In this document: in pieces, positions 30,747 to 39,801 of the stretch
Layout: every line of letters starts with the position of its first letter
Numbering within the stretch: the stretch's first letter is position 1
NCBI GenBank assembly: GCA_963772065.1
Contig: CAVYVZ010000010.1
Span: 744,001 to 808,000 of the forward strand
DNA from: CAVYVZ01 sp963772065
GTDB lineage: Bacteria > Acidobacteriota > Vicinamibacteria > Vicinamibacterales > UBA2999
DNA length: 64,000 nucleotides
Direction: 5' to 3'
Made by a program: the position numbers and the translations under genes
Notes under the pieces: generated by a model
Databases searched by the model: none
Seen by the model: the letters and a program-made list of their open reading frames with translations, nothing else
What the model was told of the DNA's origin: nothing

Positions 30747-32095
30747 TCACTTGCCCAGAGCGAACAGGCGATCGTCGCTGCGCAGGAAGATGCGACCGTT
30801 CGAGATCGCCGGCGAGGCGACGAGGCGCACTCCGAGATCGTTGCGGGCCAGGATCTCGGGGGTTCGTCCGGCCTTGACCACGATTGTCTCGCCTGTCTGG
30901 CTGAGGAAATACACCTTGCCATCGGCCGCGACCGGGGAGGCGAAGAACACGCCGTCGAGTCGCGTCTGCCAGACGCGCTCGCCTGTTTTCATGTCGGCGC
31001 ACGTCAACACGCCGACATCGTTGGTCAGATACAGCAGCCCTTCGTAGGCGACTAATGACGCGGCGTACGATCCGCCGCCAGGCGCGCGCCAGACGACGTG
31101 ACTTGCCGTCACGTCGCCGCGTCCGCCCGGGCGCAGCGCGAGGTACGGGCTGTTGCGATATCCGCGCGTCATGTAGATGAGGCCGTCGTGAAACACCGCC
31201 GACGGGATCGGCGTCTGACGCGGGGCGTCCGCAAACCACAGCAAGGCGCCCGTGGCCGGATCGTACCCGTCGATGCGCTCGCTCGAGTTGACGAGGAGCT
31301 CGTCGCCGCTCGCGGCTGGGGACGACCAGCGGCGTGCTGTACGAGGCACGCCCCTTGCCGCGGTCTGCCTTCCACCGCTGCTTGCCCGTGCGCGCGTCGA
31401 GCGCGACCAGGTACGACGCCGACTCGTGATCGCAGAGCAGGATCAGCAAGGCCTCGGTAGAGCACCGGAGAGCTGCCGTGTCCCCAGTTGATGTCGAACG
31501 GCGAGTACTCCTCGCCGAGGTGCTTCGACCACACGACGCCGCCACGCATGTCGAGGGCCACGAGCTGACCGGTGCCGAACCAGGCGAAGACATGCTCGCC
31601 GTCGGTGACGGGTGTCGGCGTCGCCAGGTTGTGCTTCTCGTGGAGCGTCGGGAAACGGACCTCGCGCCTCGAAGCGGTACTCCCAGAGGCGGCGGCCGTC
31701 CGATCGATTGAAGGATTCGACGACGAACACGATGGGGGCGGAGGGGTCGGATGGCTCCGCGCGGCGGCCGCCAATCGGTCTCTCGCGCGCGACCAGCGTG
31801 GCATCATCACGCGCCAGCATCGGGTGCGAGCCGCCGTCAGGGGCAGCCGCCCGATCTGCGACGTCACGAAGACCTGATCGCGCCAGACGATCGGCGACGA
31901 CGATCCAAGGCCAGCGAGCGCGGCGCTCCACGCAACGTTCTCGCTCTGGCTCCATGTCGTCGGGAGATCGGATTCGGCCGAGACGCCATGCCCGGACGGC
32001 CCGCGCCATTGCGGCCAGTTCGCCGCCATCGGCGCGCCGCCGAGCAGGACGATGAACGCGACCAGAGCACCCCGCATCGTTCCGCTGACCAGCAT
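30747..32095 (-). CDS. Exported PQQ-like beta-propeller protein, several frameshifts
   Basis: About 448 residues. The N-terminus is a signal peptide (ALVAFIVLLGGAPMAANWP) followed by PQWRGPSGHG, a motif seen at the start of many PQQ-binding-like propeller proteins. Blades follow, recognised by repeats such as LVALDARTGKQRW, DGYDPATGALLWF, and ADMKTGERVWQTRLDG. The frame changes four times (near 31850, 31640, 31460 and 31330), with conserved sequence on each side. No PQQ-dehydrogenase catalytic residues were identified, so a binding or scaffold role is likely. It lies downstream of the amidohydrolase in the same direction. Confidence 0.8.
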
Positions 32096-32149
32096 ACCCC
32101 GCCGACGGTCCTAGCCAGCGGGGTCGGGAGGATCGGCACGGCGCACGCT

Positions 32150-33233
32150 CTATCCGCCGATGCGAAGCAGCTTCATCAGGTTCCCGCTCAGGATCGCTTC
32201 CTTGTCGGCGTCGCTGAGGAACGGCGCGTCGAGGACCAGGTCCACCGTCACCGGCCAGTTGAAGGGCACGTCGGTGCCATAGACGATCTGCCCGACGCCC
32301 ACTTCGGCCACCAGATGCCGCAGCCCCTCCTCCGAGAACACCATCGTGTCGATGAGGATCTGCGACTTCAGATACTCGCTCGGCTTTTTCTTGTTGGCGC
32401 AGTTCGCGTTGCTCCGCACCACGCACGCCGCTTCTGTCCGTCCGAGATAGGACGGCAGGTAGCCGCCGGCGTGCGCCCCGCAGACGCGGAGGCCGGGGAA
32501 CTTGTCCAGCGTCCCGTCGAAAATCAACCGCGACAGGAAGTAGGTCGTTTCGAGCGGATTGCCGATGATGTTGCCGAGATCGCCGCGCCCGCCGAGCGCG
32601 CCCTCTTTGATGATGTTCTCCGCGCCGCCGGGATGCATGAAGACCAGCACGCCGAGCTCCGCAGCCTTGGCCCAGAACGGGTCGTACTTCGGGAGCGAGA
32701 GATCCTCGCCGTTCACGTGCCCGCCGATCGAGGCTCCGCGCAGGCCCAGCCGCTTGACGCCGTCCTCGAGCTGCTCGGCCGCCAGATCGGGATGCTGCAA
32801 GGCGACCGACGCCAGCGCGACAAAGCGATCGGGGTGTGCCGCCACCCACTTCGCGAGTCCCTCGTTCTGCGCCCGGACGATCCGGCGCGCGAGGTCGCGA
32901 TCGGCCGCGTACCACCAGTAGCCATTGATGCTCAGCGCCTGGACATCGACGCCCTGCTGATCCATGACCTGCAGACGCTGCGGACCGAGGATGTTGTTCC
33001 CGCCACCGCCTCCCATGCCTGGCCAGCGGCGTGCCCTTGACGATGTCCTCCACGGGGATGACGCAGTGCGCGTGCACGTCGATCACGCGGACGCGGCGGC
33101 CACCCAGCATCACCTGACGTCGCGCGGGCTGACCCGACGCAGCCGCTACGGTATCGGAACCGTCTGAGCCGGTCACAGCGGCGCTCGTCGCTGCGCCGGC
33201 CACCGTCCGAAGGAAGTCTCGACGACTTGGCAT
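32150..33233 (-). CDS. Tat-exported amidohydrolase (ACMSD-like, amidohydrolase 2 family), one frameshift
   Basis: About 360 residues. The start ATG at 33233 follows AAGGAG and encodes a twin-arginine signal (MPSRRDFLRTVAG). The metal-binding DVHAH motif lies near residue 60. After one indel near 33018 the barrel continues: YWWYAADRDLARRI, FVALASVALQHPDLAAEQL, LGVLVFMHPGG (metal His), FPGLRVCGAHAGGYLP (metal His) and IVYGTDVPFNWP (catalytic Asp). These are hallmarks of the 2-amino-3-carboxymuconate-semialdehyde decarboxylase group, which decarboxylates or hydrolyses cyclic and aromatic acids. The physiological substrate is unknown. Confidence 0.88.
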
Positions 33234-33281
33234 TGTGGCTCCTTCCCTCCTTGTCAGGTACGCTTTCATCATGCTCCCCCG

Positions 33282-33535
33282 TCAAGCGGACAGTTCGATT
33301 GGAGACTTTCCCGCTGATGAAGACCTCGGGAGAAACGTCAGCGGCGGCACCGAGCCCAGGGCTGTCGTGAGGCCGCTTGCCGTTGTGGATGCGGAGCCAC
33401 GGCTAGGTGCGGGCGCAGCTCCGCGATCTTCAAAAGGGTGCGCACTCAGCACCTGGGTCGATAGCTCCGATTGAAGCGTTCGATGTATGCGAGGGGCTCC
33501 ACGGCACCGTAGCTGATCGATTCGACATAGGAGCG
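33282..33535 (-). pseudogene. IS3-family-like transposase C-terminal remnant
   Basis: Minus-strand frames contain LAYIERFNRSYR, VLSAHPFED, then LRIHNGKRPHDS and VPPLTFLPRSSSAGKSPIEL. These match the tail of IS3-group OrfB transposases (ERFNRTYR, then VLDAY-x-F, then RPHDSLG-x-VPP). Only about 85 residues remain and the frame shifts at least twice; the DDE core with the first two Asp residues is absent. No terminal inverted repeats were found. It indicates past insertion-sequence activity beside the secreted-protein patchwork. Confidence 0.65.
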
Positions 33536-33583
33536 GCAGGATCTGGTTCCAGCTCCGGAAGGTTAGGAACGACCCAGGCACGC

Positions 33584-33605
33584 GGCGCGGGCTACGGCCC
33601 GCGCC
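33584..33605. terminator. Hairpin with TACG tetraloop
   Basis: GGCGCGGGC (33584-33592), loop TACG, and GCCCGCGCC (33597-33605) form a perfect 9-bp stem with a UNCG-class loop. It lies in the 490-bp stretch between the amidohydrolase and the secreted protein at 33721, which otherwise holds only the transposase remnant. It could terminate the minus-strand gene at 33721. Both this hairpin and the one at 26317 share the GCGGGC/GCCCGC core. Confidence 0.5.
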
Positions 33606-33720
33606 AGCGGGCACAGATCAGATCGCTCTCCTGAAGGAATACTACGAGTGCGACAGGATCAAAGGGACGGAATCGGCAGGGTATCGGAGGGCGTTTGGGA
33701 AGCGCTGATCGCAAAACGCA

Positions 33721-34662
33721 TCAGCATTCGAGCTTCCCGCCGTTCGTCACCCCAGTATCAACGACGATATCGTCGTAGTCGGTCCAGCTATCGGTTGATC
33801 CCGCTTCGTCGCCGACGCCCTCGCCGTCGTTATCGATGTCCGCTTCGCGTTGATTGGACGTGAACATGTTCGGCGCAAAGGCGGTCAGCCCCCGGAAGTT
33901 CACATCCCTGTAATGCACGACGAGCGTATCGTCGATCCACATCTTGAGCGTGGTCGTCGCAACGTCGGCGTACCACGCGAACTCGTGGAACTGGTTGTCG
34001 CCGGTGGCGCCGCCCATCAGCGACACCCAGTCGCCTTTGGATCTCCTCTGGTTGGCGGGATAGTTGGAGGAGCCAACGCTGACGTGAAAGCCCCACGCAC
34101 CCCCTTGATATCCGACGAGGAGGTACGGGCTAACCAAGCTGAGGTTCCAATCCTTGATATACAGAGGATTGCGATCGGTGACCCAGCGGAACGCCGTTGG
34201 ATAGCGAATTCGGGAACACGCGGAGAGATTGCTGAGGGAGCTCCCCCACGCGATTTTCAGTCCGCCCCCGTTGTTGTTCGACCCATCCCCGCGAAAGTGC
34301 CGGTGTCCCCGCCCTCCTGCCCCGCCGGAATAATTCGCGGCCGCGATGATCTGATCGCAGAAATGGTTTTCCGTATCCCAACCGCCATGGTCGCTGACCG
34401 TGCCGGGACCAGTGTGGGTTCCATCAAATCCGGTCCCCGCTTTCCCAGGATGGCCATGGCAAGCTTTGGGGTCGGAGTCCCCTATTTGTGTGTGGTCGGA
34501 CGTCCAGCCCTCCGCGTCGGTGAAGGACACCTTGGCGAGACACGGGCCGTTGCAGTTATCGCCGCTCGACGCAGCCTGTCGTGCATGGAGCGTCAGCGCC
34601 CCCACCGCCGCGATCAGAATGGCGCCGTAAAAGCGTGCGCGAATCGTGCGGTGGTCTCGCAT
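33721..34662 (-). CDS. Secreted protein of unknown function, possible jelly-roll domain
   Basis: A 313-residue protein with a signal peptide (FYGAILIAAVGALTLHARQA). The mature part is rich in Gly, Asn and aromatic residues: DAEGWTSDHTQIGDSD, GGAGGRGHRHFRGDG, EFAWYADVATTTLKMWIDD. The alternation of strands and the phrase LKMWIDDTLVVHYRDV resemble concanavalin-like lectin/polysaccharide-lyase jelly rolls, but I cannot assign a family. An acidic loop near the C-terminus (EADIDNDGEGVGDEAG) could bind calcium. The gene is in the same direction as the upstream cupin gene, about 28 bp away. Confidence 0.7.
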   Translation of the reverse strand: MRDHRTIRARFYGAILIAAVGALTLHARQAASSGDNCNGPCLAKVSFTDAEGWTSDHTQIGDSDPKACHGHPGKAGTGFDGTHTGPGTVSDHGGWDTENHFCDQIIAAANYSGGAGGRGHRHFRGDGSNNNGGGLKIAWGSSLSNLSACSRIRYPTAFRWVTDRNPLYIKDWNLSLVSPYLLVGYQGGAWGFHVSVGSSNYPANQRRSKGDWVSLMGGATGDNQFHEFAWYADVATTTLKMWIDDTLVVHYRDVNFRGLTAFAPNMFTSNQREADIDNDGEGVGDEAGSTDSWTDYDDIVVDTGVTNGGKLEC

Positions 34663-34690
34663 TGCCTAGAACGCGTGATCGACTTGGTCG

Positions 34691-35191
34691 TTACTTCTTC
34701 GCGGGTCCCTTGGCCGCCTCTACTGGCTTGAGGTCGAACCTGCCGCCGCTTTCGACAAAGAACACGCATTCGGAAGCCTTGTCGCAGGACGTCGTGTGCC
34801 GATAGTTCCCGCCGGGCTGCATCATGTAAGAACCCGGAGCGAGCCGCACTTCCATTTTTCCTTCCGGCGCCTGGATGTACGTGCCCGATATGAACACGAC
34901 CTTCATAGCGTGGGTATGCGTGTGAAGGGGGGCGGCGAATCCCGCCGGAAGCTTGAAGAAGGCGCCAAACGACCCCTTGGTGTGGTCGCCCCACAGATCC
35001 GCGACTTTCACTCCCGGAGCGCCGTTGGGATCGAGGTCGGTCCATTTCAGGTCGCCGGCCGGCATGAAGACGGGTTGAGTTGGCCCTGCCTTCGGAGCCT
35101 TGTCAGTCTTCACCTCGCCGGATGTCTGCGCCAGAGCTGGCGCCGACAAGATAAGCGATATCGAAAATGCCAGAACGTTTGTTGGCCTCAT
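34691..35191 (-). CDS. Exported cupin-domain protein
   Basis: A 166-residue protein. The start ATG at 35191 follows ACGGAGGAATCG and gives a signal peptide (NVLAFSISLILSAPALAQ). The cupin core shows the histidine cluster HTHTHAMKVVFISGTY (metal-binding His residues), a Gly turn GSYMMQPGG and a second-motif His (YRHTT). It resembles DUF4437/ChrR-like cupins. A metal-dependent role is likely; the substrate is unknown. An upstream in-frame ATG six codons earlier is less well placed for the ribosome site. Confidence 0.78.
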   Translation of the reverse strand: MRPTNVLAFSISLILSAPALAQTSGEVKTDKAPKAGPTQPVFMPAGDLKWTDLDPNGAPGVKVADLWGDHTKGSFGAFFKLPAGFAAPLHTHTHAMKVVFISGTYIQAPEGKMEVRLAPGSYMMQPGGNYRHTTSCDKASECVFFVESGGRFDLKPVEAAKGPAKK

Positions 35192-35267
35192 CGATTCCTC
35201 CGTTGCCATTACACTACACTAGCCGCCCATAATTTCGCGGGACCGGTTCGCACGATCAGTGGGCTTC

Positions 35268-35714
35268 ATGACCGCCGCTCCTCGCTTGGGAACACTCCTC
35301 GGCTTTCTTGTGCTTTCGGCCGCGTGCAACGGGGATCGACCCACTACACCGAGTTCGCTTTCGACCCAGCAGCCTCCAACCGTTCCGCCCCCGCCGACTG
35401 TTGGCGTCGTTCCCGCTGCGATCGCGGGTATTTACGTTGCCAGTGGACCGCTGTTATACCCGATTCGCGCCTACACGACATCGTCGAGGTATGTGTTGCG
35501 CGAGAGCGGCGCCTTCTCGTTGGAGTACCCGTCGCTCCGCCTCGAGTACGGTGGCACATATGCGAATGAGAACGGTCGTGTCGTGTTCCGGTTTGCGGCC
35601 GATGACCGATGGACCTCAGTCGGAACGTTCAACGGTGACTTGCTGGAGGTGCGATACAGCTTGATCGCGGGGCTTTCGGATTTCGAGGATGCTGTTTACA
35701 GACGCTCTCAGTAG
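35268..35714 (+). CDS. Putative lipoprotein
   Basis: A 148-residue protein with a lipoprotein signal: MTAAPRLGTLLGFLVLSAAC, with the lipobox LSAAC. A Pro/Thr-rich linker follows (TTPSSLSTQQPPTVPPPPTV), then a ~90-residue beta-rich domain with GIYVASGPLL, LRLEYGGTYANENGRVVFRF and a final strand. No family is recognised. It is divergent from the cupin gene across 76 bp. The following minus-strand hydrolase fragment ends close to its stop. Confidence 0.65.
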   Translation: MTAAPRLGTLLGFLVLSAACNGDRPTTPSSLSTQQPPTVPPPPTVGVVPAAIAGIYVASGPLLYPIRAYTTSSRYVLRESGAFSLEYPSLRLEYGGTYANENGRVVFRFAADDRWTSVGTFNGDLLEVRYSLIAGLSDFEDAVYRRSQ

Positions 35715-35726
35715 CGTTTTCAGCCG

Positions 35727-36302
35727 TCAAGAAAGCCCCAGTCGGCCCAAGTTGGCGTCGGCGTCCTGACGGTGGAGCGACCCGAAGCCGACCGGCGATG
35801 GCCATTGCGATCGTGCGAGCGGTGGGCGCGTTCGGGTGCAAGTCCCCTGGAATCCGCCACCCATCGTCGAACTCCACGAACACGTACGGCAATTCAGCGT
35901 CGTCAAGAATCCGCCGCCGCAGGGTCCGTTCGACGTCGTCTTCTCGATTGAACTGGGGACGACGATGAGCGGCGTGGCGCCGCGCGCGGTGGCGAGCGCC
36001 GCCGTTGCGCGAAGCACTTCGCACGTCACCGCAATGCCGCGCTCGATCGTCGTCTCGCGGCGATACGGCACGATGAGCGTCGCAAGTGGCATCAGCCGCG
36101 CGTGCGGGGCCGCCGGCAGCCAGATCAACCCCGGTCCGAGATGCGGACGATTGTCGTCGAGATTCCGGCCGAGGAGCGCGGTCATGAAGAGCGTGACGAG
36201 CGCGACGGGCCGCTGAAAGCGCGGCAGTTCGGATTCGACGCGCAGGTACGACTGATCTGTCGCGTAGCCGTGCACCGCGAGGTTCGCGCTTTGCACATCC
36301 AT
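35727..36302 (-). pseudogene. SGNH/GDSL-type hydrolase, 5'-truncated
   Basis: The minus strand encodes NLAVHGYATDQSYLRVESEL, VALVTLFMTALLGRNLDDNR, RGATPLIVVP and, after an indel in a C-run near 35955, QFNREDDVERTLRRRILDD and DLHPNAPTARTIAMAIAGRL. The last segment carries the D-x-HPN block of SGNH hydrolases with the catalytic His. The N-terminal region with the catalytic Ser (GDS motif) is missing: homology stops at about 36285, exactly where a plus-strand methyltransferase fragment begins. The annotated start Met is therefore probably not the natural start. Confidence 0.65.
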
Positions 36303-36305
36303 CAG

Positions 36306-36746
36306 CGCGTCGAGCTGGTACGTCCGGGCGGTGTCATCGTGCTCGGTGTCTACAACGCGATCGCGCGTATCCCCACGCGACTGAGGCGTGCCGTGGCGCG
36401 AGTATCAGGCTTTCGTCTCGTGCCCTTCGATCCGATCCTTCGGGATCGCTCGCACGATCCCGAGCGCCGCGAGGCGTGGCTGCGAGATCAGTACCGGCAT
36501 CCCGAGGAGCATCGTCACACCATCGGCGAAGTGCAGCGCTGGTTCGCGGAGCATGGCGTCGAGTATCTGCGCACGTATCCAAGCGCGGTCTTCGACGACA
36601 CGCCCGAGGATTTGTTTACCCGCGCCGCAGACAACTGGGGGCTCGAGAGCTGGCTCACACAGATCGCGTGGATGCGCACGCTCGGGCGCGAGGGCGGATT
36701 GTTCCTGACGATCGGGCGGAAGGAGGGGGAGTCTACTCCGCTGTAG
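36306..36746 (+). pseudogene. SAM methyltransferase C-terminal fragment
   Basis: The frame reads LVRPGGVIVLGVYNAIARIP, then DPERREAWLRDQYRHPEEHR, HTIGEVQRWFAEHGVEYLRT and REGGLFLTIGRKEG. This is the distal half of a class I methyltransferase (post-motif III region) of a type common in soil bacteria. Motif I and the rest of the SAM-binding core are absent upstream, where the opposite strand carries the truncated SGNH hydrolase. No plausible start or ribosome site lies at the junction. It ends in a 14-bp convergent overlap with the crystallin-like gene. Confidence 0.65.
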
Positions 36747-37140
36747 CGCATGTGACGTCGAGCGATTCAATCTCCTGATCGAACAGCGGCGTCAACACTG
36801 GGTATTTCCGATCGGCTTGCAGCCTCATCGAAACGCCCTGGAAGCCTTCGTCCGCCCACACCGTGATCGCCGCGCCCGGACCGACTGCGGCGCTGCGAAT
36901 GCGCTTCCGCCAGTTGGCGGCGAATGGCAGGGTTCGCAGCGTGTAGTACTTCTCGGGACCGTTGATGAATTCACGCGCGCCGGTGAGCTGCGGCTGATCG
37001 TAAACGAGGACATAACACCCACCCGGATGCGGCATCACGGTAGTAACGCGATCGACGCCACCGCGAGCGCACGTTGATAGCGGCAGAAGCGCCACGCAGG
37101 CCAGGACGCGAACTACGCTCGGCGTGCTAGCGACGGACAC
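36733..37140 (-). CDS. Secreted beta/gamma-crystallin-like protein
   Basis: A 135-residue protein with a signal peptide (VVRVLACVALLPLSTCARGG). The mature part has two Greek-key-like motifs: CYVLVYDQPQLTGAREFING, then KYYTLRTL, and AAITVWADEGFQGVSMRLQA, then DQEIESLDV. The Y/W-x5-F-x-G pattern is typical of beta/gamma-crystallin and peptidase-inhibitor I36-like folds, which are often calcium-stabilised. Function is unknown. The last codons overlap the methyltransferase fragment on the other strand. Confidence 0.7.
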   Translation of the reverse strand: MSVASTPSVVRVLACVALLPLSTCARGGVDRVTTVMPHPGGCYVLVYDQPQLTGAREFINGPEKYYTLRTLPFAANWRKRIRSAAVGPGAAITVWADEGFQGVSMRLQADRKYPVLTPLFDQEIESLDVTCATAE

Positions 37141-37310
37141 GGCGACTCATGTAGAAAAACCCTCGGCGTCCAAGGTTGGCTGTCGTTCACGGAGTTCTCC
37201 AGGCTGTCTGGTCCGCCAGCGCAGAGCCATTAATTTACCTTGGGACGGGCCGCCTCGTCGGAACTGTACGGTTGCGCTGTCCGCGTCGCCGCGTGAAATA
37301 TGATCGCGCG

Positions 37311-38208
37311 ATGACTCCGCAATCGCCGTTCACGCACGTGACGATGAGGAACCCTGCCGGAGTGGAGGTGCGCACCCGGCAAGGGCAATGGATCGCGACG
37401 TTCACGAAGGGTGCCTCTACGGTGCGGCTCGCCGGCGCAGTCCGGACGTTCACCGAGCCGACGGCGCAACCCGTTGTTCATGGCATCTGGGTTCGCGTCC
37501 TGCCCAGGCCCTTCCCGGGCCACGTTGACCTCAAGTGGCTGGCGCAAGCTCTCGATGCGAACAGCCGAATGGTGCCGGACGTGCTCGGAATCGCAATGCA
37601 GTACATCGCCGGAGCACCGCCATTGTGCGCAGGTAACCTGCAGATCGCCGGCGACGCGTCGTCACGGCCCGCCGAGCGGGAAGTCACGTGCAGAGGGCTC
37701 GGACTTCTATGACTACCTCGGAATCGAATGGACGGATCCCGACGGCGCGATTCACAAACCCCGGCAGGATCAGTTCGGATGTCTCGATTGCTCCGGGTTC
37801 ATCAGGATGATGTGGGGATACCGTCACACGATGGCCGGGAGCCAGCGCGATCACGTGTCACTGGGTTGGAGACCGAAGAGGGGCTTCCTGCCGAGGCGCG
37901 CCGTTCAGATGTGCAATCAGGGACCGGGAGTGCTCGTCATACCGAACACCGGCACACGTCCTCGCGACCTTACGCCGTTGAAGGCTGGCGACCTGGTGTT
38001 CTTCGACGCCGACCCGAACGACGGCGATGCCATCGATCACGTTGGCATGTACCTGGGTCGCGACGCGCGCCGCGACCGCCGTTTCGTATCGAGCCGCAAG
38101 TCCGCCGACGGTCCAACCCTCGGCGATTTCAGACATCCGTCCACCCTCGATGGCGACGCGGAAAGCGACCTGTATACCCGGTCGTTCCGCGCCGCGCGCC
38201 GTTTGTGA
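37311..38208 (+). CDS. NlpC/P60-family cysteine peptidase, one frameshift
   Basis: About 298 residues. The N-terminal ~115 residues read HVTMRNPAGVEVRTRQGQWI, then WVRVLPRPFPGHVDLKWL, resembling the prodomain of acidobacterial/actinobacterial NlpC proteins. After an indel near 37664 the catalytic domain follows: EGSDFYDYLGIEW, DQFGCLDCSGFIRMMWGY (catalytic Cys), LKAGDLVFFDAD and IDHVGMYLG (catalytic His). The family cleaves gamma-D-Glu-diaminopimelate links in peptidoglycan, but no signal peptide is evident, so it may act on another substrate. Confidence 0.82.
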
Positions 38209-38501
38209 CGGCCGATGTCGAATCGCGCCTCAGGCCGTTCACTTCCCCGATTGGCGGTATCAGGTAGTTGCGGCGTGCAGCCAGAGCGCACCGTGGGGAC
38301 TGAAAGTGATTCTGGCAAAAGCTAATCGAATCTGTTCGTGACTACGGCGTCTGCGGACGCCCGCCCTCGTCCACGATCCGCAGGGGATGGCTCGCAAGAC
38401 CATCAGCGTGGCTATCCGCAATCGGTGGTTGGCGTTGGGAGATACGCGAGGCGTCGGTCGAAGGGCGAGCCGTTTATACTTCACGCCTGAAGGAGGTGCT
38501 C

Positions 38502-38873
38502 ATGCTTCCCAAGGGAGTGTTGATAATCGCCAGTGTCGTCGTGCTTGCCGCGTTTGCTGCGCCTGGACGAGACGTGAGCGCCCGCCAAGCAGACATCCGT
38601 CGACAGGCAATCACGTATTTGCGCGAGCTGAACACCGTTCAACTTCAGCACTTCCACAGTGCAAAGCGATATGCGACTCCTACGGAACTTCTTGTCCAGT
38701 CGCCACTCCCCTCCGGTTGGACGTTTACGATGGTGGTCGATCCGACCGGTTATTTGGCCCTGCTGACGGGACCGCAGGGAGAGGCGCTCACCACGAGCAA
38801 CAAGGGACTCATCTACACAGGAGAAGTGTTGCGGCAAGGCGTGTTCTGGCGTGTGGTAGCCTTCCGCCTATGA
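38502..38873 (+). CDS. Small secreted protein, unknown function
   Basis: A 123-residue protein. The ATG at 38502 follows a strong AGGAGG, and TATACT at about 38475-38480 could be its -10 box. A signal peptide (MLPKGVLIIASVVVLAAFAA) precedes a helical stretch (RRQAITYLRELNTVQLQHFH), then SPLPSGWTFTMVVDPTGYLA and GLIYTGEVLRQG. The layout loosely resembles minor pilins or pseudopilins but lacks the canonical prepilin cleavage site. Its stop overlaps the next small gene by 4 bp. The 290 bp upstream (38209-38501) show no other gene. Confidence 0.65.
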   Translation: MLPKGVLIIASVVVLAAFAAPGRDVSARQADIRRQAITYLRELNTVQLQHFHSAKRYATPTELLVQSPLPSGWTFTMVVDPTGYLALLTGPQGEALTTSNKGLIYTGEVLRQGVFWRVVAFRL

Positions 38874-38992
38874 CCGTCATGCTGCTTCCGGAGAAGACTT
38901 GGACGCGATGGCACCGTTGGATGTGGGCCACGGTTTGTGTCATTGCACTCATCGTCGCCCTCGTTGACGGCATGATTCGGTTCACTCGCTAG
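38870..38992 (+). CDS. 40-residue single-pass membrane protein
   Basis: The ATG overlaps the preceding stop (ATGA), so translation is probably coupled. The product reads MTVMLLPEKTWTRWHRWMWA, then a hydrophobic segment TVCVIALIVALVDGMIRF. It has an aromatic/basic amphipathic N-terminus and one membrane helix. No family is recognised; such small proteins often modulate a membrane partner. Confidence 0.5.
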   Translation: MTVMLLPEKTWTRWHRWMWATVCVIALIVALVDGMIRFTR

Positions 38993-38996
38993 CCAC

Positions 38997-39106
38997 ATGA
39001 CCATTGAAAGCAGCTGCCCGGCACGCTGAGACACTATCGCCGGCCGATCTTGTGGCTGTGCGTGTTCGGGATCGGCCTCGGCATCGTGAACGCACTTCTG
39101 ATCTAG
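38997..39106 (+). CDS. Possible small membrane protein, probably one indel
   Basis: An ATG 4 bp after the previous gene gives MTIESS; with one missing base near 39014 the frame continues LPGTLRHYRRPILWLCVFGI, then GLGIVNALLI and a stop. The reconstructed ~36-residue product has one membrane helix with a basic N-terminal side, like the preceding gene. It could be a tandem small membrane protein or chance. The next 90 bp hold nothing recognisable. Confidence 0.25.
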
Positions 39107-39199
39107 CTGCTTTAGTGCCCACCCCGTTGCTGATGATGCTACTGATCGAGCAGGCCGATTGCAGGTCAGCGGCCGGAGATCGGCCGGGCAGATCGCTCC

Positions 39200-39664
39200 C
39201 TACTGTCTCTGGTACACCGCGATGCTCGTTATTTTCTTGCCCGCTGCGTCCGTGGTGTGGATAGTCAGTGTCCGCGTCTTGTAATCAGGGGAGAATTCCA
39301 CGGTACCCGTCAGAACCGCCTTGCCATCCTTGTTGTTGGAAAGCGCATAGCGACCGGGGCTGACCAGTCTGAGAGATCGGGAGTCAGCCGATGGATCGCC
39401 GGTGACCGGGTAGTCTTTGCCATCGAACTTGCCGGTCCACTCGTTGTGTGCCGCCTTGCCGGAGCCGTCCACGCCGTCCACCACGCATTTGTAGCTGTCT
39501 CCGACCGCGGTATACACGACGGTCAGGTTCTTGGGCGCGCCCGCCGGCACTTTCGATTTCGCCTCATTGAGCTTCCATGAGCCCACGTTGGGGTCCGCAG
39601 CGTAGCCGACGGCCACCGCGGTGAGACAGAATGCTGTCGTCATCAGTATCCGTTTCGTGTTCAT
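39200..39664 (-). CDS. Secreted protein with lipocalin-like beta-domain character
   Basis: A 154-residue protein starting at an ATG after CAGGAGAGAAGC. The signal peptide is RILMTTAFCLTAVAVGYAAD. The mature protein begins PNVGSWKLNEAKSKVPAGAP, a phrase I associate with a family of small secreted acidobacterial proteins of unknown function, followed by alternating strands (LTVVYTAVGDSYKCVVDG, KTRTLTIHTTDAAGKKITS). A small beta-barrel is likely. It is located after the lone receiver gene, in the same direction. Confidence 0.7.
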   Translation of the reverse strand: MNTKRILMTTAFCLTAVAVGYAADPNVGSWKLNEAKSKVPAGAPKNLTVVYTAVGDSYKCVVDGVDGSGKAAHNEWTGKFDGKDYPVTGDPSADSRSLRLVSPGRYALSNNKDGKAVLTGTVEFSPDYKTRTLTIHTTDAAGKKITSIAVYQRQ

Positions 39665-39709
39665 GCTTCTCTCCTGTTTCAACAACATCCAAAGTGGCCT
39701 TCGCAGACG

Positions 39710-39738
39710 AGCGGTGAAAAACGCGAGCGTTCACCGCT
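39710..39738. promoter_or_regulatory. Inverted repeat upstream of the secreted-protein gene
   Basis: AGCGGTGAA (39710-39718) and TTCACCGCT (39730-39738) are perfect 9-bp arms separated by 11 bp. It lies 46 bp upstream of the secreted-protein start and 64 bp past the receiver stop. It could be an operator for the former or a terminator for the latter. Confidence 0.35.
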
Positions 39739-39801
39739 GAAAAGGACGCGCCATCCTACAGCGGCCACGGAGAAGGCAGCAAGAGCGAATCCCCTGTCCG
39801 G

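Noticed and set aside
36102..36305. Complete methyltransferase starting near 36102
   Set aside because: The upstream part of the frame is antisense to the SGNH hydrolase and contains no SAM-binding motif.
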